NCBI RefSeq assembly: GCF_032854445.1
Contig: NC_088299.1
Span: 8,451,608-8,482,607, forward strand
From: Liolophura sinensis
Lineage: Eukaryota; Mollusca; Polyplacophora; Chitonida; Chitonidae
Direction of reading: 5' to 3'
Length of the DNA: 31,000 nt
In this document: positions 1 to 11,100 of the stretch, in pieces
Numbering within the stretch: position 1 is the first letter of the stretch
Layout of the letters: each line of letters starts with the position of its first letter
Translations under genes and position numbers: made by a program
The notes under the pieces: generated by a model
What the model was told of the DNA's origin: nothing
What the model saw: only the letters and a program-made list of their open reading frames with translations
Databases searched by the model: none

Positions 1-246
1 ACAAACATTGTGAAGTCAAACTAGTTGGAAAACCTACACAGTTGAAAGTGTGATTTGCTTTCACTTTGATGTTTAAAGTACATGTAGGTGGATCAACCAA
101 TTGAAGCTGAAATAGCAATAAATCTTTATGAACAGCTTATTAGAGGTCACAATCGGCTTCCTCAGGCAAATTGTAGGTCTCACTGGCATGACTGGCTCTC
201 ATAGACAGTTTAATGAGGTTGCGTGTTTGAATCAAGCTCTTTAGAC
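1..246. other. 3' flank with no recognised feature
   Basis: AT-rich unique-looking sequence. No exon with plausible splice sites and no repeat were recognised before the SINE fragment that follows. Confidence 0.4.
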
Positions 247-405
247 TTTTATTTGATTTATTTATTTATTTGATTGGTGTTTTATGCCGTACTCAAGAAT
301 ATTTCACTTATATGACGTTGGCCAGCATTATGGTGGGAGGAAACCGAGCAGAGCCCATGGGAAACCCACAACCATACACAGGTTGCTGACAGACCTTCCC
401 CTTGA
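247..405 (-). mobile_element. tRNA-type SINE, 3' fragment
   Basis: Read on the minus strand this is the 3' half of the common SINE of the window: GGTCTGTCAGCAACCTG, the gtgggtttccc block, accataatgctgg, gaatattcttgagtacggcataaaacacc and an (aata)n tail. The tRNA-like head is missing, consistent with 5' truncation at insertion. No clear target-site duplication was found. Confidence 0.8.
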
Positions 406-586
406 ACTTTTAATAGTAGAGCAGTTGAGATATACATGTACATGTAGGTTGAGAGATCATGGTGATGTTCAAATATTTTTGTGATGTAGACATCAGTACC
501 ACATTTTTATCACAGCGTTCCTTTGATATTGATGATATGATATGTGTGAAAGTATGTCTATACATACATGTAAGTATACATACCTG

Positions 587-592
587 TATATA

Positions 593-626
<34 letters not shown>
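587..626. repeat. (TA)n microsatellite
   Basis: About 40 bp of TA dinucleotides with two CA interruptions. It is part of an AT-rich 3' flank. The 630-1009 stretch beyond it holds no recognisable gene or element. Confidence 0.9.
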
Positions 627-1009
627 CAAGTAGGTACCATTACCATTCCATAAAATATGTGTTTCATAGAACATCATATCTTTCACACCACCTGCATTCA
701 AATTTTTGAGACACTCTGACATTGATATCTGCGTGGTTTATTTTATGTGTGTTTTCTTGATACTAACTTTTAATACCCATGTGCTTGTATCAGAACACTG
801 GTCATTTTCATATCCAGATTAGTTTGATGTTCGTATGTTGCGAATCATAGGATGAACATTTCATAGATCAAGTCGATATCTATACTTATAAGGGAACGTG
901 GGATGTTCAAATGTATTACAATGCAAAGCATCAAATGCTTATATGTGAAGATGTCTTTTTTGACCTGTTTGTTCATAGCTGAACAAATGGATAAACTGAT
1001 GTTCACAAA

Positions 1010-2045
1010 TGCTTTTTATATGTGTGTTCATGTCATGTGAATCTAACTATGTTCATATCAGGTGAATCACCTTGTGCTCATATATTTTAAATCACCGGGT
1101 GTTCATAACTTCACATCTGCGATCCTTTTTGTTGTGTGAATCACCTGGTGTTCAAATCGTGTGAATCACCTGGTGTTCATATCAGTTGAATCAGCTGGTG
1201 TTGGTTTCTGTGAATCATCTGTTGAATATAACCTGTGTGATACTTGGTGTTCATAAAGTGTGAATCACCAGATTTTGATATACTGTGAATCACCTGGTGT
1301 GTATATCCTGCAAATCACCTGGTGTTTGTGAGTGAGTGTTATGGTGTTCATATCCTGTAAATCACTAGGTTTTCATACCCTTTGAATCACTCTTTGCTCA
1401 TATCCTGTGAGTCACATGGTGTTTGTATCCTGTAAATCAACAGATTTTCATATCCTGTGAACCACCTGGGTGTGCCACCTGGGTGTGCCACTTGGCGTTC
1501 ATATTCTGTCATCCCTAGTATTCATATCCTTCGAATCATGTGGTGTGTATGTCATGTGAATCACCTGGTGTTCATGTCCTGTGGTCCCTAATGTTCATAT
1601 CTTGTGAATCATGAGGTGTTCTTGTGCTGTGAATCACCTGATGTTAATATCCTGTAAATCAGCTGGCATTAATATCATGTGAATCACTTATTGTTCATAT
1701 CATGTAAATCACTTATTGTTCGTATCCTGTGAATCACTTATTGTTCATATCATGTGAATCACCGGGCATTCATGCATTGTAAATCACCTGACATTTATGT
1801 CTTTTGAATCACCTGGTGTATAAATCCTGGAGACCACCTGGTGTTTTTGCCCTATGAATCACCGGGCTCTTATAATAGGTGAGTCAGCTAGTTTTCATAT
1901 CCTGTTAATTACCTGGTGTTCATGTCCTGTGAATCACCTGGTGTTCATAACCTGTTAATTATCTGGTGTTTATAACTTTATCTACCATGACTACCCTTAT
2001 GTTCATATTCTTTGAATCACTTGTCTGTGTCCTGTAAATCACCTG
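1010..2045. repeat. Degenerate short-unit satellite (about 28-30 bp unit)
   Basis: The phrase gtgaatcacctggtgttcat followed by atcct recurs roughly every 28-30 bp with many substitutions and indels (atcaggtgaatcacc, cctgtgaatcacctgg, cctgtaaatcacc). Divergence is highest at the left end. The unit resembles one half of the 58-bp repeat that follows, so this looks like the older, monomeric edge of the same satellite. Confidence 0.85.
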
Positions 2046-4270
2046 ATGTTCATAACTTCATACTCTGGGACTCCCCTAGTGACCATATGCTGTGAATCAC
2101 CTGATGTTCATAACTTCATACTCTGGGACTCCCCTAGTGATCAAATCCTGTGAATCACCAGATTTTTATAACTTCATACTCTGGGACTTTCCTGGTGATC
2201 ATATCCTGTGAATCACCAGATTTTTATAACTTCATACTCTGGGACTCTCCTGGTGATCATATCCTGTGAATCACCTGATGTTCATAACTTCATACTCTGG
2301 GACTCCCTAGTGATCATATCCTGTGAATCACCTGAAGTTTATAACTTCATACTCTGGGACTCCCCAAGTGATCATATCCTGTGAATCACCTGATGTTTAT
2401 AACTTCATACTCTGGGACTCCCCTAGTGATCATATCCTGTGAATCACCTGAGGTTCATAACTTCACACTCTGGGACTCTCCTGGTGATCATATCCTGTGA
2501 ATCACCTGATGTTCATAACTTCATACTCTGGGACTCCCCTAGTGATCATATCCTGTGAATCACCTGATGTTCATAACTTCATACTCTGGGACTCCCCTGG
2601 TGTTCATATCCTGTGAATCACCAGATGTTTATAACTTCATACTCTGGGACTCCCCAAGTGATCATAAGCTCTGAATCACCTGATGTTCATAACTTCATAC
2701 TCCGGGACTCCCCTAGTGATCATATCCTGTGAATCACCTGATGTTCCTAACTTCATACTCTGGGACTCCCCTGGTGATCATATCCTGTGAATCACCTGAT
2801 GTTCATAATGTCATACTCTGGGACTCCCCTGGTGTTCATATCCTGTGAATCACCTGATGTTCATAACTTCATACTCTGGGACTCCCCTGGTGTTCATATC
2901 CTGTGACTCACCTGATGTTCATAACTTCATACTCTGGGACTCCCCTGGTGTTCATATCTTGTGACTCACCTGATGTTCATAACTTCATACTCTGGGACTC
3001 TCCTGGTGATCATATCCTGTGAATCACCTGATGTTTATAACTTCATATTCTGGGACTCCCCTAGTGATCATATGCAGTGAATCACCTGATGTTTATAACT
3101 TCATACTCTGGGACTTCCCTAGTGTTCATATGCAGTGAATCACCTGATGTTCATAACTTCATACTCTGGGACTCTCCTGGTGATCATATCCTGTGAATCA
3201 CCTGATGTTCATAACGTCATACTCTGGGACTCTCCTGGTGTTCATATCCTGTGAATCACCTGATGTTCATAACGTCATACTCTGGGACTCTCCTGGTGAT
3301 CATATCCTGTGAATCACCTGATGTTTATAACTTCATACTCTGGGACTCCCCTAGTGATCATATCCTGTGAATCACCTGATGTTCCTAACTTCATACTCTG
3401 GGACTCCCCTGGTGATCATATCCTGTGAATCACCTGATGTTCATAACTTCATACTCTGGGACTCCCCTTGTGATCATATTCAGTGAATCACCTGATGTTC
3501 ATAACTTCATACTCTGGGACTTTCCTGGTGATCATATCCTGTGAATCACCTGAAGTTTATAACTTCATACTCTGGGACTCCCCTAGTGATCATATCCTGT
3601 GAATCACCAGATGTTTATAACTTCATATTCTGGGACTCCCCTAGTGATCATATGCAGTGAATCACCTGATGTTTATAACTTCATACTCTGGGACTCCCCT
3701 AGTGTTCATATCCTGTGAATCACCTGATGTTCATAACTTCATACTCTGGGACTCTCCTGGTGATCATATCCTGTGACTTACCTGGTGTTCATAACTTCAT
3801 ACTCTGGGACTCCCCTGGTGATCATATCCTGTGAATCACCTGATGTTTATAACTTCATATTCTGGGACTCCCCTAGTGATCATATCCTGTGAATCACCAG
3901 ATGTTCATAACTTCATATTCTGGGACTCCCCTAGTGATCATATGCAGTGAATCACCTGATGTTTATAACTTCATACTCTGGGACTCCCCTAGTGTTCATA
4001 TCCTGTGAATCACCTGATGTTCATAACTTCATACTCTGGGACTCTCCTGGTGATCATACCCTGTGAATCACCAGATGTTCATAACTTCATACTCTGGGAC
4101 TCTCCTGGTGATCATATCCTGTGACTTACCTGGTGTTCATAACTTCATACTCTGGGACTCCCCTGGTGATCATATCCTGTGAATCACCTGATGTTCATAA
4201 CTTCATACTCTGGGACTCCCCTAGTGATCATACCCTGTGATTCACCTAATGTTCATAACCTCATGCTTTG
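2046..4270. repeat. 58-bp satellite array, about 38 units
   Basis: A regular 58-bp unit (gtgaatcacctgatgttcat, aacttcatactctgggactc, ccctagtgatcatatcct) repeats with few changes. The two halves (tgaatcacctgatgttcata and gggactcccctagtgatcat) look like diverged copies of the shorter monomer to the left, so the unit is probably a fixed dimer. Variant units recur at multiples of 58: tatgcagtga at 3651 and 3941 (290 bp, five units) and gtgacttacc at 3773 and 4121 (348 bp, six units). The array ends about 400 bp from the gene's stop codon, with a degenerate monomeric tail at 4271-4460. Confidence 0.93.
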
Positions 4271-4860
4271 TGACTCCTCCAGTGTTCATATCCTGTGAAT
4301 CAGCTGATAATTATATCCTGTGAATCATCTGGTCAACTGAAGCTGAAATCACCAGAATCACCTGGAGTCCATATATTGTGAATCATCTGGTGCTTATATC
4401 CAGGGAGTCAACTCCTGTTCATATCCTGAGAATCACCTGCTGTTAAAGGTCTTGTAAATCCAGTGATATCCTGTGATTGTGTCTTCCAAGATGTTGATGA
4501 TTGTCTTCCACACCAAAGTAATTTGTATCGTCTGCAAGACTGGTTACTTGTACCTGGGCAGATGCTTTACTGTTGCAAACTGTATTGTCTTTTTGTCTTT
4601 ATCCCCCAAGTTGTCCGTATGCGTATGCTTTTGAGACATAACAACTCCAATTTCTGGCGTCCATCAGGCTATCTGATTCACGCAGAGACCATAGCTGGTT
4701 TCACTTCTACAATTCCCAGTGTATTACAGCACTTTGCACAGCACAGCACAGCACAATCCTCTTCATTATTATTGAAATTAATAGCAGACATTGGCTATCT
4801 AAAGTGACATATGCAGCCATCTTGGCTCTCTGAATTTCCACACGTACACGTAAGCAAAGT
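4271..4860. other. Degenerate satellite edge and probable 3' UTR of the receptor gene
   Basis: 4271-4460 holds decayed satellite monomers (gtgaatcatctggt). 4461-4860 is unique sequence directly downstream of the TAA on the minus strand and should be 3' UTR or flank. I see no AATAAA or ATTAAA on the minus strand here, only weaker variants such as AATAAT near 4770. Confidence 0.5.
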
Positions 4861-5138
4861 TTACACTGTGGTTTGCTTGGCCGTTGTTACCACAGTAAAT
4901 GTTGCCTCTTCATTGTCAAAGTCATCCAAGTCCAGGTCTTCATCATCAAGGTCATCTTCAAAGTCAAGGTCAGCTGTGTCATCAGTGTTCGTCTGCTGCT
5001 TTGTTTCGTCCTCCATTTTGAGTTCACCTTTGCCGACACCTTCCTCTATGGTTGTTGGGGTGTTGCTGAACTCCGTGAAAATGTAAGTGGTATCCATGCA
5101 GGACGTTGGGAGAGAAATGTGACGGGCTTGCATATGAT
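4861..5138 (-). CDS. Terminal exon: acidic cytoplasmic tail with C-terminal PDZ-type motif
   Basis: The terminal exon starts at acceptor TTGCTTGTTTGTACAG|AT and its first codon completes TAT (Tyr) with the transmembrane exon. It encodes about 91 residues and ends with TAA at 4863-4861. The first half is Ser/Thr/Tyr-containing (SCMDTTYIFTEF). The second half has a run of about 22 residues that is almost all Asp, Glu, Leu and Phe (DFEDDLDDEDLDLDDFDNEE). The final residues are TAKQTTV, which fits a class I PDZ ligand (S/T-x-hydrophobic). I see no NPxY, dileucine or kinase domain. The coding reality rests on frame agreement with the helix exon and the coherent acidic composition. The opposite strand's Ser/Lys/Arg-rich reading is its shadow. 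Confidence 0.75.
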
Positions 5139-8100
5139 CTGTACAAACAAGCAATTCCACAAACAGCAAATGAATGACACTGATAATACAACTATGCAAG
5201 TATTGTAAGGAGATGAAAACATAAAAGTGTTGCAGATTTCATATGGAAGCATGACAAGTTGTATGGTAAATATGACCTATGGCCTTCAATATGTCTTTTT
5301 TTTTTTGTAAATTTCTTTCAGTAAAAAGTCTTTGAAAATGTTTTTTGTTTGGCGGGTACTGGGACCACCCCTTGGTACAATGTATATGTTTTTGAATAAT
5401 AATGTTCTAATCTTGTGATGCATGTCTGATTATTGTATTTGAGTGTAAATCAATACATCTAAACTATTTATCTGATTAAAATTCCACTGAACAGCGATGT
5501 TTGGTGAAAAGACATATTTATTATACAAGCATTACACCCTCAGCTAGAGCATAATTATGCAAAGAAAATATATACAAAAAATACTTCAAGAATGGTCCAA
5601 AATGCCCGCTACATTTTCAAATGTACTTTCTTCTTGATAGACAAATCTAAAACATAATGAAGACTGTATTATCAAATAGCTTTTCACATTCTTCCATCTG
5701 AAGTTTACATGCTTTTTATGTTTTCTCCACCTTTAATACTGCCTAACACAAGGAATATTTACTATACTGGTACACCTTTTTTTCTGTTTGTTTTTCAGAA
5801 AACCTATTACATGTACATTAAAGCACAGTAATACAACACTAGCTGTCCAGGAAAAAGAATCAAACCTTGTACACATTTAGCCTCTTTTCTTTCATACAAG
5901 CTCAGCTTTGGAAAAGAAAAAGACATATTCTTTCAGACCGAGATCAGTGGTACAGAATTAATTTTCAAGTTCCTGGGTACTAGGTGATGAATGATCCATA
6001 TGAAAGAAAACAAAAAGCTGGCTAGGATAATAATTATCAGGGATCTCAATGGCTTTCTACATTTAAGCCTCCCTTAACCAGTGGCATCACCTCATCTGGT
6101 TCACCTTTGTCCAGCTGGCGCTGTTAAAATCTTGTTGACATGGGCTCCTTCTCTGGGGAACTTTGTAATTCTGTATGACTCTTTGTTCTTAATACTTTGT
6201 CATATGCATGAAATGGGTTTGAAAGGAATCGTCGGTCAAAAAATATGCTTCACTGGGCCACTGAGCAGAATTACGACCCGTTTTGCAAAGCATCATAATT
6301 TTAATATATAGGGTAAATTTTTTGTAACATGCATAGCTATAATTATAAGCTAAAAATACAACCAATAGTCTGCCATTTTCCTATACTTTACGTAAGTGAG
6401 AAGGTCTGTCAGCAACCTGCGGATGGTCGTGGGTTTCCCCCGGGCTGTACCCAGTTTCCTCCGACCATAATGCTGGCCGCCGTCGTATAAGTGAAATATT
6501 CTTGAGTACGGCGTAAAACACCAATCAAATAAATAAATAAATAAATCCTATACTTTACCATTTTACGTGTTTCTTTAACCTCACTGCTGTGGCAAGTCAA
6601 GGATAGTGCCTAGTCCCGTGCAACCTCAGATAATTATGCTGGATGACATGAGGTCAATCAGATGTATAGGGTCATTCCATATCAAACCTAAAACCAATTT
6701 TCGCAGAGACCCCCTTTCATTTTTTTTTTTTTTTTTTAAATTGTTGATAACACATTGCAGTACATGTATATGAGAAAAGTTTGCCAAGTGTCAAGTGGTT
6801 TTTGAGATATGGCATTTTAGAAACACCATGTTGACAATCTCAAAATGCCTATTTGTTATGGAAGCATTTTTAGATGGCTTTAATTCCCATCCAATAGGTC
6901 TGAGAATCCCCCTACAGAGGTTTTTATACCCAGGCTTTCAGAATATAGAAAAGTTATATCATCAATACGTTTTGAGATACCAAACCTGAAACATCACACT
7001 TTGATTAAGGCTTTTGTTGGATTTTGTATTTCCAGTGAGCTGCCATAGGTCAAGTGAAAGACGTACATAGGAGATCTTTGTTACATTTATACATTTACCC
7101 ATTAAACTGAGTAGGGGGCCTCTGTGGCTCAGTTGGTTGGAGCGCTAGCACAGCGTAATGACCCAGGAGACTCTCACTGATGCGGTTGCTGTGAGTTCAA
7201 GTCCAGCTTATGCTGGCTTCGTCTCCGGCCGTAAGTGGGAAGGTCTTGCAGCAACCTGCGGATGGTTGTGGGTTTTCCCCGGGCTGTGCCCGGTTTCCTC
7301 CGAACATAACGCTAGCCGCCGGTGTATAGGTGAAATAGGTGCGGCATAAAACACAAATCAAATCAAATAAATAAAACTGAGTAGTTTAATTGAAAGGGTT
7401 ATCAAGGAATCAAGGAGGGCCAGTTTCCTCCAACCATAATGCCGGCCATAGTCAGATGAGTGAAATATTCTTGAGTAGAACGTAGAACACTAATCAAATA
7501 AATAAATAAATACAAAACAAAGATGTTGATGGACATTTTCTATCAGGAATGGTCATGCACCTTGGGTTTTCTTTGCGTTTTGGGAGTTGATTTTCAACGG
7601 CTTATGTTAATGGAGAGTCCTATACTTACACAGTGCTCTACCTGCGATTCCACCCAGAATAACCATAACAATGGCAGAAAGTGGCAAAATGATTGACACT
7701 GGCTCAAAATGTATCTTGGTTTCTGAAAATGTAACACAACAAAACTTGCATAACTGTAAAAGCAGAGAAAGGTGTTCAGAAGTCATATTTGATATATAAC
7801 AACAGTAGACCAATGACTAAATATATGAGAAAATGTACCCAAATCTCTGCTCTTTTTGTATACCATATTTCACCTGAAATTCTCTCTGTCACTGTAAGTT
7901 ATTGTACTCATTTTGCAGGATTCTTGAGTTGGGTTAAACAGTTTTTACCAACCAAATTTTTGGTGAAAGACAGTATATGTAATTGCATGTGACAAAATTC
8001 AAAACATTGAAAATTGCTTTTGGCAAATTTCAATTCAATTTTTATTGCCTGTCACAAACTTTCAAACAGATATAAACATTGTATGTATATTGTACATGTA

Positions 8101-11100
8101 CATGTTAAGCATTACCGAAATTTTAGTTTGCCACAAGCTATCCAACCTTCAAACTATATAAATGAGCTTGTTGAAGCTCCCTGCCAGCTTAATGAAGCTC
8201 CCTACTTGCTAGCTTAAGTTTCCCACTAGCTAGCACAAGCTCTCCAGTTAACTTGTACAAGTTCCCAGATTTGCCAGTAGCTAACAGGAGCTCCCCGGTT
8301 GTCACTACTAGCTGGTACAAGCTTTCCAGTTAACTTGTACAAGTTCCCCAGATTTGCCAGTAGCTAGCAGGAGTTCCCCTTGTTATCAACACTAGCTGGC
8401 ATAAGCTCTCCAGTTAACTTGTACCAGCTCCCCAGATTTGCTAGTAGCTAGCAGGAGCTACCCGGTTGTCACTGCTAGCTAGCACAAGCTTTCCAGTTAA
8501 CTTGTACAAGCTCCCCAGATTTGCCAGTAGCTAGCAGGAGTTCCCCTTGTTATCAACACTAGCTAGCACAAGCTCTCCAGTTAACTTGTACAAGTCCCCC
8601 AGATTTGCTAGTAGCTAGCAGGAGCTACCCGGTTGTCACTGCTAGCTAGCACAAGCTTTCCAGTTAACTTGTACAAGCTCCCCAGATTTGCCAGTAGCTA
8701 GCAGGAGTTACCCTGGTTATCAACTCAAGCTAGCACAAGCTCTCCTGATAACTTGTGCAAGCTCCCCAGATTTGCCAGTAGCTATCAGGAGCTCCCCGGT
8801 TGTCAAGGCCAGCTAGCACAAACTCTGCACTTTTTACTGCTAATTACAATGATAAATCTTTGTAATAAAGGTCACCTCCATCCATGAAACTGATCATGGC
8901 ATAGGTGAAAGATTCTTGAATCTCATATTAAGCAAAATTGTTATATTGTAAATCACACATAGTTTAGCCGATGATTTTAAAAAGGGTATCCCATGATTCC
9001 TTGTGTCTAATTGTGATTCTTGGTAGTTTGACACAGCTGGGGGGTGTGGGTGGGGGGTGGTGTGGTAGTGAGGGTCTGAGATGACTGAACATGCAACTGT
9101 TAGCTCTGGTAGAATCCCTACACAGCTACGGCCAGAATGCATATCTCACGTATGATGGGCCACAAATATGTGTCTAGTCTTAAGTGAATACATATCCATG
9201 TGCATATTAGAAGGTAATTTACAAATATAAATACAACACTTCACTGCTCCGACTTATCTCGATTAGATTCAGCTTTACAGGTTTGCCCTTGTAGGAATAA
9301 GAAAATCCATTTTCACGCAATTTGTTTGAATCAGAACTCGTGATCACACCTTATCAGTTGTAGGCCTTGATGATCTAACAATAGCATTCATTATGGGGAA
9401 ATTTGGGAGGAGGAGGTGCCAAACTATAACCTATTGAGTATTCAGACGTAAATGGCTGAATTGTATTGATATCATGGTTAATCCCAACCTTTCCCACAAC
9501 TCTGGATGTAGGCGTTGAAGTTTCGGAGACCCGTCAATCACAGCAGAGACCCGATCCAACCACCTAATGTTTTGGCAATTGTTTTTAATTCTACTCTCTG
9601 TAAATGGGTTACGTGTGTTGTGTTAACCAGTGAAATACATGATTATGTGGCTTTATTGAAATGGTTTAGTAGCAAAGTCCAAAGCCGTCTCACGAAAATT
9701 ACTGTACATGCATTTCACTGGGCACGTGGCTGTACGTAAATTAATGGACCTCGGTCTGCTAGTCTAGATTCAGCGGGAGATTCCACATTCTACGGGGCAG
9801 ATCAGTGAAAAAGAAATGTATCTAATCAGTCAGTGTTGAAATTGGTACACTGTCAGTTACCTGTAGACATTGCCTACACCCGTGACTCTGATTTCACAGT
9901 CCAGTGCTTGGCCATCGGCTGTCACAATGATGTTAGAACACATGGTATATCTAGTTTCAGAATTTTGGCAAAATGTGTATTTTGTGTTGAACAGAAGGTA
10001 CCCGATTTGAAGTGAGTGAATGAGTGCTTGGGGTTTAACGTCATACTCAACAATTTTTCATTCATATGATGACGAAGGAATCTCTAGAGTGTATGTAATG
10101 TGCATCCGTGTCGCAGGACAGATTTCCACCGTTCTTTTATCTAGTGCTGCTTCACTGAGATAACTTACCGAAGGCAAGTAAGCCAACCCGCCCAAGCCTT
10201 TATACTGATATGGGTCAACCAGTCATTGCATTAGCCAAGCGAGAAAGTTACAACTTCCTTTTTTAAAGTCTTAGGTGGTGACTACACCCAGGATTGATCC
10301 CGCATCTACCGCTCTAGAAGCGGACCCCGATAAGGCGGGAAAATAGAATTTTTCTGAAATGGAGGAGAGTTTCTATTGTAAACAAAATAACACGTGTATG
10401 AAATGTGGGCAAACTTCGCTGCTATTTTAGCTTGATGCTTATTAGTCAGACATGTGTTGCTATCATCGCACAACCTCCATGTAACCTGAACAATTAAGCA
10501 TTCACCCATTTAATTGAGGTCGGCAAGCCTAACCCGCAAATTTAGCCTGTCGACCTGAGAAGTAATGCGTCTAGAAGCCTGTTTAGTGTGGACATTTGTG
10601 GAATAAATAGGTTTGTTGCAATCATTGTTTGATACTTTCATTCACAACTAAAAACATTGGTCGGGAAATCTTAAAGCCTCACTGTTCAGTAATGTAGTTG
10701 ATTAACGCACTGGTTAGCAATGGATTAGCAATCATTATAAAATGAATTTTATATCTGCAATTTTCTGCAAGTTATTTCACGGGTCAAACAAAAAAAGATT
10801 TTTTCGACAACCAACCGACTTAACCTTGACAGCAGTGGCATGTCACACACACACAAAAATTTTTTTTAATGAGGGTCCCTTCTCTAGGAAATTTACCCCA
10901 TGTGGCGAGGGCCAGCAGCCAGACCATGACTGCTGGAGATTAGGCCTACTACAGCTGGAGGCATCTCCTCCAGCAACTCAAATCGGCTAAACTTTACGGC
11001 CAGAAATTTTCAGCTAAACTCTATGTGATTTATGGTATGTTGGATTTATTTTGTATATGGCTCATTTTCTTCCAAGCGAGTGTTTGAATTCTAGCCATTT

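Noticed and set aside
2046-4270. CRISPR array
   Set aside because: The 58-bp units are directly adjacent with no unique spacers, in a eukaryotic setting without cas genes.
4811-5086. Plus-strand frame rich in Ser, Lys and Arg, resembling an SR-type protein segment
   Set aside because: It is the antisense of the acidic Asp/Glu tail exon, whose frame links to the helix exon through a proper acceptor and matching phase.
8894-9142. Missing stalk exon between LDLa3 and helix: a Thr/Pro-rich minus-strand stretch after CATCTCAG near 9081
   Set aside because: The only donor in the needed phase (CTGT|GTCAAA) is weak and would create TAA at the junction; the Thr/Pro content comes from a G/T-rich tract.
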